This document shows, piece after piece, positions 1 through 7,882 of a DNA stretch of 64,000 nt. A program made the translations under genes and the position numbers. The notes below the pieces were generated by a model. The model worked only from the letters and a program-made list of their open reading frames with translations. It searched no databases and was not told the origin of the DNA. Every line of letters starts with the position of its first letter. Within the stretch, counting starts at the first letter, position 1. The stretch covers positions 1,178,001 to 1,242,000 of the forward strand of contig CBDDJJ010000001.1 in assembly GCA_965229625.1 (NCBI GenBank), written 5' to 3'. Source of the DNA: JANQIO01 sp965229625. GTDB lineage: Bacteria > Pseudomonadota > Gammaproteobacteria > Pseudomonadales > Halieaceae.

Positions 1-1541
1 TCGATACGGGCCGTGTTATAGGCCTGGCTCTTGTCCTGAAGGTGGGCATTCTCGATGCGCGGACGCAGCTCCTGCAGCTTCTTGACGCCTTCGGCCATGA
101 AGTCGCCCTTGCGGAACACGCCAAAGTGGTTCTGCATGATGGTCTGCAGTTCCTTGCGCAGGTCGGCGGTTTTCTCACCCTCGGTGGAAGCGTTGACCTT
201 GTTGAGGCGCGCCATGGCTTCTTCGATGTCGCTGTCGCTGGGGTCGCGCAGTTCGATACCAGTGCGCAGGGCATCCTCAATGAACAGGCCCGAGGCGCGG
301 CCAAACACCACCAGGTCCAGCAGCGAATTGCCGCCCAGGCGGTTGGCGCCGTGCACCGATACGCAGGCCGCTTCGCCACAGGCATAGAAGCCGGGGATCA
401 CCTGGTCGTTGCCATCGGCGTCTACCGTGAGGGCCTGGCCGTGGATATTGGTGGGCGTGCCGCCCATCATGTAGTGGCAGGTCGGCACGACCGGAATCGG
501 CTCCTTCACCGGGTCGGCGTGGGCGAAGGTGCGCGACAGCTCGAGAATACCCGGCAGGCGCGATTCCAGCACTTCCTCACCCAGGTGGTCGAGCTTCAGG
601 AACACGTGGTCCCCTTCCGGGCCGCAGCCGCGGCCTTCGAGAATCTCCAGCACCATGGAGCGGGCCACCACATCGCGGCCGGCCAGGTCCTTGGCATTGG
701 GGGCGTAGCGCTCCATGAAGCGCTCGCCGTCCTTGTTGATCAGGTACCCACCCTCACCGCGGCAACCTTCCGTCACCAGGGTGCCGGCGCCGTAAATGCC
801 AGTGGGATGGAACTGCCACATTTCCATGTCCTGCAGGGGGAAGCCCGCGCGCATGGCCATACCAACACCGTCGCCGGTATTGATGTGGGCATTGGTGGTT
901 GAGGCGTAGATACGGCCCGCGCCGCCGGTGGCGAACACTGTGGCCTTGGATTTCACGAATACCGTTTCACCGCTTTCGATATCGATGGCAATCACACCGA
1001 CGACCGCACCGTCCTGGTTCTTCACCAGGTCGACGGCAAACCACTCATTGAAGAACTGCGTGTTGTTCTTGACGTTGTTCTGGTACAGCGTGTGCAACAG
1101 GGCGTGGCCGGTACGGTCCGCCGCGGCACAGGTGCGAGCGGCCTGGCCGCCCTCACCGAAGTTCTTGGACTGGCCGCCAAAGGGGCGCTGGTATATACGG
1201 CCCTCTTCGGTGCGGGAGAACGGCAGGCCCATGTGTTCCAGTTCGAAAATGGCTTCCGGGCCGACGGAACACATGTACTCGATGGCATCCTGGTCACCGA
1301 TATAGTCGGAGCCCTTGACGGTGTCGTACATGTGCCAGCGCCAGTCGTCGTTCGGGTCAGCACTGGCAATGGCGCAAGTAATGCCGCCCTGGGCCGATAC
1401 CGTGTGGGAGCGAGTCGGGAAGACCTTGCTGATCACAGCGGTTTTGTAGCCGGACTGGGCCAGCTGCAGCGCGGCCCGCATACCGGAGCCGCCGCCGCCG
1501 ACGATTACGCCGTCAAATGAGATGGTACGAATGGAAGCCAT
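1..1541 (-). CDS. sdhA: Succinate dehydrogenase flavoprotein subunit, 3' end outside window
   Basis: This is the FAD-carrying catalytic subunit of succinate dehydrogenase (complex II), which oxidises succinate to fumarate in the TCA cycle on the cytoplasmic side of the inner membrane. The reading frame starts with ATG at 1541 and stays open to base 1, so about 513 residues are visible and the C-terminus lies beyond the left edge. The Rossmann FAD motif VGGGGSGMRAA is at residues 14-24. The RSHTVSAQGGI segment carries the histidine (H46) that covalently binds FAD in this family. HPTG and NRLGGNSLLD active-site segments follow. It lies downstream of sdhC and sdhD in the usual sdhCDA order, 122 bases after sdhD. 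Identification is secure; only the end is missing. Confidence 0.97.
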   Translation of the reverse strand, partial: MASIRTISFDGVIVGGGGSGMRAALQLAQSGYKTAVISKVFPTRSHTVSAQGGITCAIASADPNDDWRWHMYDTVKGSDYIGDQDAIEYMCSVGPEAIFELEHMGLPFSRTEEGRIYQRPFGGQSKNFGEGGQAARTCAAADRTGHALLHTLYQNNVKNNTQFFNEWFAVDLVKNQDGAVVGVIAIDIESGETVFVKSKATVFATGGAGRIYASTTNAHINTGDGVGMAMRAGFPLQDMEMWQFHPTGIYGAGTLVTEGCRGEGGYLINKDGERFMERYAPNAKDLAGRDVVARSMVLEILEGRGCGPEGDHVFLKLDHLGEEVLESRLPGILELSRTFAHADPVKEPIPVVPTCHYMMGGTPTNIHGQALTVDADGNDQVIPGFYACGEAACVSVHGANRLGGNSLLDLVVFGRASGLFIEDALRTGIELRDPSDSDIEEAMARLNKVNASTEGEKTADLRKELQTIMQNHFGVFRKGDFMAEGVKKLQELRPRIENAHLQDKSQAYNTARI

Positions 1542-1663
1542 GTTTCAGGTGTCTCCAGGTGTCACGCGTCAAAAATGACGTTGATGTTCAAAAAATGTAT
1601 CGAGTCTGCCGCCTGCAGACAATTGGCCGGCCGGCGTTGACCACTCGCCAACCGCCGCTGTCT

Positions 1664-2038
1664 TCAACCGACCCAGACGATCTGCAGACCCCACACCACG
1701 TAGGTGAAGAGGGTCACGCCACAGACCGCGCTGGCGATGCCGCGAATGAGATTGCCGTTGGCACCCATCATGCGCGTGGTCATGTAATCGGTCAGCACAC
1801 ACCACAGGCCAATCCAGGCGTGCAGGCCAATCGACAGCACCGCCGCCACGCTCAGTACCTGCATCCAGGTCTGGGCGAAGAAGCCCTGCCACTGGGCATA
1901 ACTCATGTCGCCGTTCATGCCGATATAGGTGCCGATGATGCTGAACCAGGTCAGCAGGATCACGCCACTGACGCGCTGCACCAGCCAGTCGTAGAGGCCG
2001 GAGCGGCCCAGGTTCGTTACTGCAGTTACCATATCCAC
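1664..2038 (-). CDS. sdhD: Succinate dehydrogenase membrane anchor subunit D
   Basis: A 124-residue hydrophobic protein with three predicted membrane segments that, with SdhC, anchors complex II, binds haem b and forms the ubiquinone pocket. The conserved features are H73 in the SIGLHAWIG segment and the D84-Y85 pair, which correspond to the quinone-site Asp-Tyr of the E. coli subunit. The start overlaps the end of sdhC: ATG at 2038 overlaps the sdhC stop region by 13 bases, and a second ATG at 2032 (residue 3) is equally possible. Overlap with sdhC and position before sdhA imply translational coupling within one sdhCDA operon. Confidence 0.93.
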   Translation of the reverse strand: MDMVTAVTNLGRSGLYDWLVQRVSGVILLTWFSIIGTYIGMNGDMSYAQWQGFFAQTWMQVLSVAAVLSIGLHAWIGLWCVLTDYMTTRMMGANGNLIRGIASAVCGVTLFTYVVWGLQIVWVG

Positions 2039-2400
2039 AACCCCGCCAGCGCAATCAGCACAATAGAAAGAACAATAATGATACGAGAGCCAAGCACCCC
2101 ACCCTCCAGGGTCTCGCCGTAGCCGAAGTCACCGAACAGGTGCTTCAGGCCGGCCAGGCCGTGGTAGATGCTGACGGAGAGAATGCCCCAAACGATCAGC
2201 TTGACGAAGGGCGAGCCCAGCAGCGACTTCACCTCGGCAAAGCCCTGTGGGCCCGACAGGCTCATATCCAGCAGGTACAGCATGATGCCGGCGGATACGA
2301 AATTGATGACCCCGGAGATGCGGGTAAGGATGGACGTGATCGCAGTGATCGGGAGCTTGATAGTGCTCAGGTCCAGGTTTACAGGTCTTGTGTCATTCAC
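2026..2400 (-). CDS. sdhC: Succinate dehydrogenase cytochrome b556 subunit C
   Basis: A 124-residue membrane anchor of complex II. The N-terminal RPVNLDLSTI segment and the YHGLAGLKHLFGDFG motif are typical of SdhC; H80 is the expected axial ligand of haem b. Three membrane helices are evident. The start codon is GTG at 2400; no in-frame ATG fits the conserved N-terminus, and no strong Shine-Dalgarno is visible. It is the first gene of the sdhCDA operon and is divergent from gltA across a 300-base region that holds promoter-like sequences for both directions. Confidence 0.94.
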   Translation of the reverse strand: MNDTRPVNLDLSTIKLPITAITSILTRISGVINFVSAGIMLYLLDMSLSGPQGFAEVKSLLGSPFVKLIVWGILSVSIYHGLAGLKHLFGDFGYGETLEGGVLGSRIIIVLSIVLIALAGLWIW

Positions 2401-2565
2401 GATGTTCGATACCAGTCAGTGGCCCCGTACGGGGTATCGTTGCTTGTGCGCCACGGCCCTTCTTGGCGAGTTCCGGTGGCGAAATGCGCGCGCTGTGCTG
2501 CTCAGGGAGAAGCGTGGTTTGCCGCCGGCGTTCGCTGAAAAGGCGCGCCCGCGAAACCGCGGCTG

Positions 2566-2594
2566 AGTATAGGCACATGCCGATTCAAATACAA
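2566..2594 (-). promoter_or_regulatory. Candidate sigma-70 promoter for sdhCDA
   Basis: On the minus strand, TTGTAT (2594-2589) and TATACT (2571-2566) are separated by 17 bases. The -10 matches consensus at five of six positions; the -35 is weak (three of six). It would give a leader of about 155 bases before the GTG of sdhC, long enough for regulation of the operon. Read by eye only. Confidence 0.35.
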
Positions 2595-2636
2595 CGCGAC
2601 GCCCCGGCGCTGCTGGCTTCCGGGGCCGGCGTCCAA

Positions 2637-2664
2637 TTGACAATCTCGACCGAAACTCTATAGT
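2637..2664 (+). promoter_or_regulatory. Strong sigma-70 promoter of gltA
   Basis: A perfect -35 box TTGACA (2637-2642) is followed after 16 bases by TATAGT (2659-2664), five of six matches to the -10 consensus. Transcription would start near 2671, about 30 bases before the gltA ATG at 2701, leaving room for the AGGA ribosome binding site at 2691-2694. The rest of the 300-base sdhC-gltA intergenic region shows nothing else I can name. Confidence 0.7.
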
Positions 2665-2700
2665 TGAGCACCCCGCCCAAGTATGAAAACAGGACCCTCC

Positions 2701-3990
2701 ATGAGCGATAAAAAAGCAAGCCTTTCCATTGACGGCCTGGACGAGGCGATCGATCTGCCCGTCTACTCCGGTAGCATCGGGCCCGACGTGGTCGACGTGG
2801 GCGGACTGACCGCCAAAGGCATGTTTACCTACGACCCGGGTTTTGTTTCCACCGCTTCCTGCGAATCCCAGATTACCTATATTGACGGCGGCAAAGGCGT
2901 CCTGCTGCACCGCGGCTATCCCATCGACCAGCTCGCAGAACACTCCGACTACCTGGAAACCTGCTACCTGTTGCTGTACGGGGAATTGCCCAACGCTGAA
3001 CAAAAAGCCAACTTCGAAAACACCGTGCGCTACCACACTATGGTGCACGACCAGCTCACCTACTTTTTCCGCGGCTTCCGCCGCGACGCGCACCCGATGG
3101 CCATCCTCTGTGGCGTGGTCGGTGCCCTGTCGGCCTTTTACCACGATTCCACGGACATCAGCGACGAGAAGCACCGCGAGGTCGCGGCCTTCCGCCTGAT
3201 CGCCAAGATGCCGACCCTGGCGGCGATGAGCTACAAGTACTCCATCGGCCAGCCCTTCATGTACCCCGACAACAGCAAGGGCTACGGCGAGAACTTCCTG
3301 CACATGATGTTCGGCACGCCCTGCGAGCCCAGCAACGTCAACCCGGTGCTGGCCAAGGCCATGGACCGCATCTTCCTGCTGCACGCCGACCACGAACAGA
3401 ATGCCTCTACCTCCACGGTGCGCCTGGCGGGATCTTCCGGCGCCAACCCGTTTGCCTGCATCGCGGCCGGCATTGCCGCCCTGTGGGGCCCCAGCCACGG
3501 CGGCGCCAACGAGGCGGTGCTGAATATGCTGCAGGAAATTGGCGACCCGGACCGCATCGACGAATTTGTGGCCCGCGCCAAGGACAAGGACGACCCCTTC
3601 CGCCTGATGGGCTTCGGCCACCGTGTCTACAAGAACTTCGACCCGCGCGCCAAGGTGCTCAAGCAGAGCTGCGACGAAGTGCTGGCGGAGCTGGGCATCG
3701 AGAACGATCCGCTGCTGGCCATTGCCAAGCGCCTGGAGCAGATCGCCCTGGAAGACGAGTATTTCATTGAGAAGAAGCTCTACCCGAACGTGGACTTCTA
3801 CTCCGGCATCATCCTCAAGGCCATCGGCATTCCCACCAGCATGTTCACGGTGATTTTTGCCATCGGCCGCACCGTGGGCTGGATTGCCCACTGGAACGAG
3901 ATGATCAGCGGCAGCTACCGTATCGGTCGCCCGCGCCAGCTTTACACGGGCCACACCCAGCGGGACTACGTGCCTGTCGATAAGCGCTAA
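2701..3990 (+). CDS. gltA: Type II citrate synthase
   Basis: Condenses acetyl-CoA with oxaloacetate to citrate, the entry step of the TCA cycle, in the cytoplasm. The protein has 429 residues, the usual length of the hexameric gram-negative type. The catalytic triad is visible as H266 (GPSHGG), H307 (GFGHRVYKNFDPRA) and D365 (YPNVDFYSG), aligned with the E. coli enzyme. I place the start at the ATG at 2701 because AGGA sits seven bases upstream and the N-terminus MSDKKASLSI fits the family; an in-frame ATG at 2683 lacks a ribosome site. It is divergent from sdhCDA, and its stop codon overlaps the next gene by one base (TAATG). Confidence 0.96.
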   Translation: MSDKKASLSIDGLDEAIDLPVYSGSIGPDVVDVGGLTAKGMFTYDPGFVSTASCESQITYIDGGKGVLLHRGYPIDQLAEHSDYLETCYLLLYGELPNAEQKANFENTVRYHTMVHDQLTYFFRGFRRDAHPMAILCGVVGALSAFYHDSTDISDEKHREVAAFRLIAKMPTLAAMSYKYSIGQPFMYPDNSKGYGENFLHMMFGTPCEPSNVNPVLAKAMDRIFLLHADHEQNASTSTVRLAGSSGANPFACIAAGIAALWGPSHGGANEAVLNMLQEIGDPDRIDEFVARAKDKDDPFRLMGFGHRVYKNFDPRAKVLKQSCDEVLAELGIENDPLLAIAKRLEQIALEDEYFIEKKLYPNVDFYSGIILKAIGIPTSMFTVIFAIGRTVGWIAHWNEMISGSYRIGRPRQLYTGHTQRDYVPVDKR

Positions 3991-5111
3991 TGACCGCCTG
4001 TGTCATCAGCGGGACGGGGCTGTTTACCCCGAGCCTGTCCATTAGCAATGCGGAACTGGTTGAGTCCTTCAACCAGTTCGTTGATAACTACAACACCGAG
4101 CACGCCGAGGCGATTGCCGCCGGCGACGTGCTACCGCTGGAACACTCCTCCGCCGAATTCATAGAGAAGGCGTCCGGTATCAAGGCCCGCTATGTCATCG
4201 ACAAGGAAGGCGTGCTGGACCCGGCGCGCATGGCGCCACGCATTGCCGATCGGCCCGATGAGGAACAATCACTGCAGTGCGAGATTGGCGTGATTGCCGC
4301 CAATGAAGCCATGCAGCGGGCCGGTAAAACCGCAGACGATATCGACGCGGTGATTGTGGCCTGTTCCAACCTGCAGCGCCCCTACCCGGCCATCGCCGTG
4401 GAGCTGCAGGATGCCCTCGGCATCGACGGCTGGGGCTACGATATGAACGTGGCCTGTTCGTCCGCCACCTTCGGCATCCAGGCCGCTCGCGACAGCATCG
4501 TCAACGGCAGCGCCGACTGTGTGCTGGTCGTAAACCCGGAAATCTGCTCCGGCCACCTCAACTTCCGTGACCGCGACGCTCACTTCATCTTTGGTGACGT
4601 CTGTACGGCGGTGGTAGTGGAACGCAAGGACAGCGCCACGTCAGACGACCAGTTCGAGATTCTCGGCACGCGGCTGAAAACAAAGTTCTCAAACAATATC
4701 CGCAACAATTTTGGCTTCCTGAACCGCGGCGATGAGAGCGGCGTGGGCAAACCCGACAAGCTGTTCAGGCAGAACGGCCGCAAGGTATTCAAGGAAGTGT
4801 GCCCGATGGTGGCCGACCTGATCCTCGATCACCTCGGCAGCCTGTCACTGGAGGCCAGCGGCGTGAAACGCATGTGGCTGCACCAGGCCAATCTCAATAT
4901 GAACCAGCTCATCAGCCGCCGGGTACTGGGCCGGGAAGCCAGTGCGGAAGAAGCCCCCACCATTCTCGACGAGTACGCGAATACCAGCTCGGCGGGGTCA
5001 GTCATCGCTTTCCACAAGCATCACGGCGATTTCACTGCCGGCGACACCGGCGTGCTGTGCTCTTTCGGCGCCGGATACAGCATCGGCAGCGTGGTACTGC
5101 GCAAGCTCTGA
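3990..5111 (+). CDS. Beta-ketoacyl-ACP synthase III family protein
   Basis: A 373-residue thiolase-fold condensing enzyme of the FabH superfamily. The Cys-His-Asn triad is visible: C156 in NVACSSATFG, H298 in LHQANLNMNQ and N331 in NTSSAGS. It is longer than standard FabH (about 320 residues) and has extra N-terminal sequence, as in the Pseudomonas 3-oxodecanoyl-ACP synthase III type (PA3286-like), which moves medium-chain acyl-CoA from beta-oxidation into fatty acid synthesis. Chain-length preference here is inferred from resemblance. The ATG overlaps the gltA stop codon by one base, so translation is probably coupled to citrate synthase. The stop lies four bases from that of the convergent hisC gene. 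Confidence 0.85.
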   Translation: MTACVISGTGLFTPSLSISNAELVESFNQFVDNYNTEHAEAIAAGDVLPLEHSSAEFIEKASGIKARYVIDKEGVLDPARMAPRIADRPDEEQSLQCEIGVIAANEAMQRAGKTADDIDAVIVACSNLQRPYPAIAVELQDALGIDGWGYDMNVACSSATFGIQAARDSIVNGSADCVLVVNPEICSGHLNFRDRDAHFIFGDVCTAVVVERKDSATSDDQFEILGTRLKTKFSNNIRNNFGFLNRGDESGVGKPDKLFRQNGRKVFKEVCPMVADLILDHLGSLSLEASGVKRMWLHQANLNMNQLISRRVLGREASAEEAPTILDEYANTSSAGSVIAFHKHHGDFTAGDTGVLCSFGAGYSIGSVVLRKL

Positions 5112-5115
5112 CTCG

Positions 5116-6180
5116 CTAGCGGGCGGCCAGCAGGTCGCCCAATACTGCCAACACTTTCTCACACTGTTCCGCGGTACCCACGGTAATGCGCAGGAAGTCG
5201 TCTGTGCGCGGCTTGTCGAAGTGCCGCACCACAATGCGCTGCTCGCGTAGCCCCTGCTGCAGCTCCTTCGCCGCCGCCAGCGGGTGGCGCGCAAACACAA
5301 AGTTCGCCAGTGAGGGCAGTACCTCGAAGCCCAGCGCCTCCAGGCCTGCGGCCAGCAGGGTACGGTTGGCGATGATCTCCTCGCGACGGGCCTGGAACCA
5401 GTCGTCATCATCCAGCGCGGCGATAGCCCCGGCCTGGGCCAGGCGGTCCAGCGGATAGGAATTAAAACTGTTCTTGACCCGCTGCAGGCCCTCGATCAGG
5501 TCGGCATCTCCAAACGCTGCACCGACGCGCAGGCCGGCAAGCGCCCGGGACTTCGACATCGTCTGGATGACCAGCAGGTTGGGGTAGTCATCGATCAGGG
5601 ACACTGCCGATTCAGCGCCGAAGTCCACATAGGCTTCGTCCACCACCACCACGGTGTCGCGATTGTCCTTGAGCAGCGCCTCGATCGCGGACAACGGCAG
5701 GGCAATCCCGGTCGGCGCATTCGGGTTGGGAAAAATGATGCCGCCGTTGGGCTGGCGGTAGGCGGCCAGGTCAATCTCGAACGCTTCGTTCAGCGGGATT
5801 GTCTTCGCCTGCAGCCCGAAAAAACCGATGTACACGGGGTAAAAGCTGTAGGTGATGTCCGGGTAGAGAATCGGCCCGCCGGTATGGAACAGCGCGCGAA
5901 AGGTGTGGGCCAGCACTTCGTCAGATCCATTGCCGGGAAATACCTGTTCCGGGCGCACGCCCTGGGTACGGGCATAAGCCTGTTTCAACGCCGTGGCCTC
6001 CGGGTCGGAATAGAGGCGCAGGCCTTCATCCGCAGCGGCGTGGATGGCCTCGATTACCCTGGGCGAAGGCCCAAAGGGCATCTCGTTGGTGTTGAGCTTG
6101 ACCAGGTCCTGGTCGCGCGGCTGTTCACCGGGCACGTAAGGTGACAGGTCGGCGACCATGGGATTCCAGAAACGGGACAT
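5116..6180 (-). CDS. hisC: Histidinol-phosphate aminotransferase
   Basis: A PLP-dependent class I/II aminotransferase of 354 residues that converts imidazole acetol phosphate and glutamate to histidinol phosphate in histidine synthesis. The PLP lysine is K210 in QTMSKSRALAGLRVG; LNTNEMPFGPSP at the N-terminus and PNPNAPTG at about 151-158 are typical of HisC. I choose the ATG at 6180 because AGGAG lies seven bases upstream; the frame extends 27 codons further but without a ribosome site or homologous sequence. It stands alone, away from other his genes, so it may be a second copy also acting on aromatic amino acids. Confidence 0.88.
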   Translation of the reverse strand: MSRFWNPMVADLSPYVPGEQPRDQDLVKLNTNEMPFGPSPRVIEAIHAAADEGLRLYSDPEATALKQAYARTQGVRPEQVFPGNGSDEVLAHTFRALFHTGGPILYPDITYSFYPVYIGFFGLQAKTIPLNEAFEIDLAAYRQPNGGIIFPNPNAPTGIALPLSAIEALLKDNRDTVVVVDEAYVDFGAESAVSLIDDYPNLLVIQTMSKSRALAGLRVGAAFGDADLIEGLQRVKNSFNSYPLDRLAQAGAIAALDDDDWFQARREEIIANRTLLAAGLEALGFEVLPSLANFVFARHPLAAAKELQQGLREQRIVVRHFDKPRTDDFLRITVGTAEQCEKVLAVLGDLLAAR

Positions 6181-6246
6181 CGGGTTCTCCTTGCAGGCGA
6201 CAGTGTACTGGCCGGGGGCTGCCGAGGCGACCCGCACCGCCATCGG

Positions 6247-6276
6247 GTGACGGCAAGCCATCCCCAGCCCTATACT
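6247..6276 (+). promoter_or_regulatory. Candidate promoter of the DUF47 gene
   Basis: GTGACG (6247-6252) and TATACT (6271-6276) are 18 bases apart, with four of six and five of six matches to sigma-70 consensus. A start near 6283 would leave a 21-base leader containing AGGAG at 6292-6296. It lies within the 123-base gap between the divergent starts of hisC and the DUF47 gene. Confidence 0.4.
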
Positions 6277-6303
6277 GATGGCCCGCCAGACAGGAGCTAT
6301 GAG

Positions 6304-6984
6304 ATGGCCGTTGGGAATTCACTGAGTCGGCTGCTGGGAAAATCTCCGCTCAACCCACTGCAGGAACACATGCGCAAATCGGAAGCCGCCGTGGCCACGC
6401 TGCCTACCCTGCTGGCTGCCGCCCAGGCCGGCGACTGGCAGCAGGCCAGTGCCCTCGACAAGACGCTGCGCAAACATGCGGCAGCAGCCGACCGTCTCAA
6501 ACTGGAACTGCGCATGCAGCTCCGCAAGAGCCTGTTCATGCCGGTATCGCGCAGTGACCTGCTGGAACTGCTGACATCCCAGGACCTGGTGGCAGACGAC
6601 GCCGAGGCCTTTGCCGGCCTGCTGCTGAGCCGCAAGATGCAGATTCCCGACAAGGCCTTTTCCCAGTTCGCCGCGTTCCTGACGGCCAGTACCTCGGCCT
6701 GCACGCTGGCGCTGGAGGCGGTGAACGAGCTGGACGAGGTCTTTGAAGTGGGTTTCGGCAAGCGCGAGATCGACCTGGTCTACGCGCGCCTGAAGGCTAT
6801 TGCCAAGCAGGAAAAAGCGGCTCGCAAGCTGGAGGCAAAGCTGCGCTCAACGCTTTTCAAGCTTGAGAAATCCCTGGACCCGCTGGAAGCGATGTTCCTC
6901 TACCAACAGGTGGACCGCCTGGATGCGATTGCCCGTGGCTCAGAACGGATTGGGAACCGATTGCTGATCCTGATCAGCATTTAG
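6304..6984 (+). CDS. TIGR00153/DUF47 family PhoU-like protein
   Basis: A 226-residue, almost entirely helical soluble protein opening with MAVGNSLSRLLGKSPLNPLQ, characteristic of the TIGR00153/DUF47 family. These proteins resemble PhoU and usually accompany low-affinity PiT phosphate transporters, where they are thought to modulate transport. No pit gene follows here; instead the next genes, read convergently, are phoU and the pst operon, which supports a phosphate-related role. The start at 6304 is fixed by AGGAG at 6292-6296; the frame extends upstream without a site. Family membership is clear, molecular function is not. Confidence 0.82.
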   Translation: MAVGNSLSRLLGKSPLNPLQEHMRKSEAAVATLPTLLAAAQAGDWQQASALDKTLRKHAAAADRLKLELRMQLRKSLFMPVSRSDLLELLTSQDLVADDAEAFAGLLLSRKMQIPDKAFSQFAAFLTASTSACTLALEAVNELDEVFEVGFGKREIDLVYARLKAIAKQEKAARKLEAKLRSTLFKLEKSLDPLEAMFLYQQVDRLDAIARGSERIGNRLLILISI

Positions 6985-6995
6985 CTTTTTATAGG

Positions 6996-7129
6996 ACCGC
7001 CGCAGGCGCTTCAAAAGACCGCCGCAGGCGCTCCACAAAACCGCCGCAGGCACTCCACAAAACCGCCGCAGGCGCTCTGGAAGACCACCGCAGCCGCTGC
7101 CTGAAACACTGCCGCAGGCGCTGTTGACC
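6996..7129. repeat. Six-copy 22-bp tandem repeat with internal hairpins
   Basis: Six copies of a unit close to ACCGCCGCAGGCGCTCCACA begin at 6996, 7018, 7040, 7062, 7084 and 7108, so the period is 22 bases four times and then 24. Copies 1-4 are nearly identical in their first 12 bases; copies 5 and 6 are more diverged. Each good unit contains CGCC-GCA-GGCG, a four-base-pair stem with a three-base loop. The period is not a multiple of three and the array lies after the DUF47 stop codon, so it is not coding. It fills almost the whole gap between the convergent DUF47 and phoU genes. Confidence 0.9.
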
Positions 7130-7138
7130 GAAACAGCG
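7119..7138 (-). terminator. Hairpin immediately after phoU stop
   Basis: CGCTGTT (7119-7125) and AACAGCG (7132-7138) form a perfect seven-base-pair stem with a six-base loop, ending one base before the phoU stop codon on the minus strand. No U tract follows, so it may be a transcript-end stabiliser or part of a bidirectional terminator together with the adjoining tandem array. Confidence 0.4.
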
Positions 7139-7882
7139 TCAGGTGTCCGGCGCGGAGCGTTCCGGTAACAGGTCCAGCACGGCTTCCAACCCGGCGTGCC
7201 GCACGTCTACACCTTCCACCATGTAGATCACGTACTCAGCGATATTGCGGGCGTGGTCGCCGACGCGCTCCAGCGAACGCAGTGCCCACATCGCGGTCAT
7301 GCAGGCCTCAACGGCTTCCGGGTCTTCGCGCATGGCTTCACCCAGCGCCGCCATGGCAGCAGCCATGTTGGCGTCGATTTCTTCGTCGCCGCGCGCCACG
7401 GCCAGCGCGGCCTGGGCATCGCGGCGGGCGAAGGCGTCAAGGCTGGCGCGCAGCATATCTGTCACCGCGGAGCCAATCTTCTGGATCCAGGGTCTGGCCG
7501 GGTCTTCCTCGGCCTGTTCACTCAGCGCAATGGCCTGGCGGGCAATACGGCTGCTCTCATCGCCGATACGCTCGAGATCGATAATCACCTTGCTGATCGC
7601 CAGCACCAGGCGCAGGTCACTGGCGGCGGGCTGGCGACGGGCGAGGATGCGGAAACACTCGTCATCGATGTCCACTTCCATCGCGTTGATGGCCTGGTCA
7701 GAGTCGATCACCGCCTGGGCGTCGCCGCTGTCCAGCTCCAACAGGGCAGCCATGGCGGCCAGCACCTGCTTTTCGACCACGCCGCCCATTTCCAGCATAT
7801 GGGCGGTCGCTGTCTCCAGTTCCTGGTTGAACTGTCCGGAGATGTGCTGGCGGTGAAGATCCTGTTCGGCCATAGACCTCAT
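7139..7882 (-). CDS. phoU: Phosphate signalling complex protein PhoU
   Basis: A 247-residue all-helical cytoplasmic protein with two tandem PhoU repeats (about 20-110 and 125-220), including the conserved IGDESSRIARQA and VGDHARNIAEYV segments. PhoU links the Pst transporter to the PhoR kinase and keeps the Pho regulon off when phosphate is plentiful. The ATG at 7882 overlaps the pstB stop (ATGA), implying translational coupling; a second ATG at 7873 with GAGG just upstream matches the usual PhoU N-terminus (MAEQDLHRQHISGQ) and is a fair alternative. It is the last gene of the phoBR-pstSCAB-phoU cluster. Confidence 0.95.
   Translation of the reverse strand: MRSMAEQDLHRQHISGQFNQELETATAHMLEMGGVVEKQVLAAMAALLELDSGDAQAVIDSDQAINAMEVDIDDECFRILARRQPAASDLRLVLAISKVIIDLERIGDESSRIARQAIALSEQAEEDPARPWIQKIGSAVTDMLRASLDAFARRDAQAALAVARGDEEIDANMAAAMAALGEAMREDPEAVEACMTAMWALRSLERVGDHARNIAEYVIYMVEGVDVRHAGLEAVLDLLPERSAPDT

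Noticed and set aside
2416..3954. Long minus-strand open frame opposite gltA
   Set aside because: It mirrors the codon pattern of gltA in GC-rich DNA and its translation matches no family; gltA is certain.
6996..7129. CRISPR-like array
   Set aside because: Units follow each other directly with no unique spacers, the unit is only 22 bases, and no cas gene is nearby; it is a simple tandem repeat.
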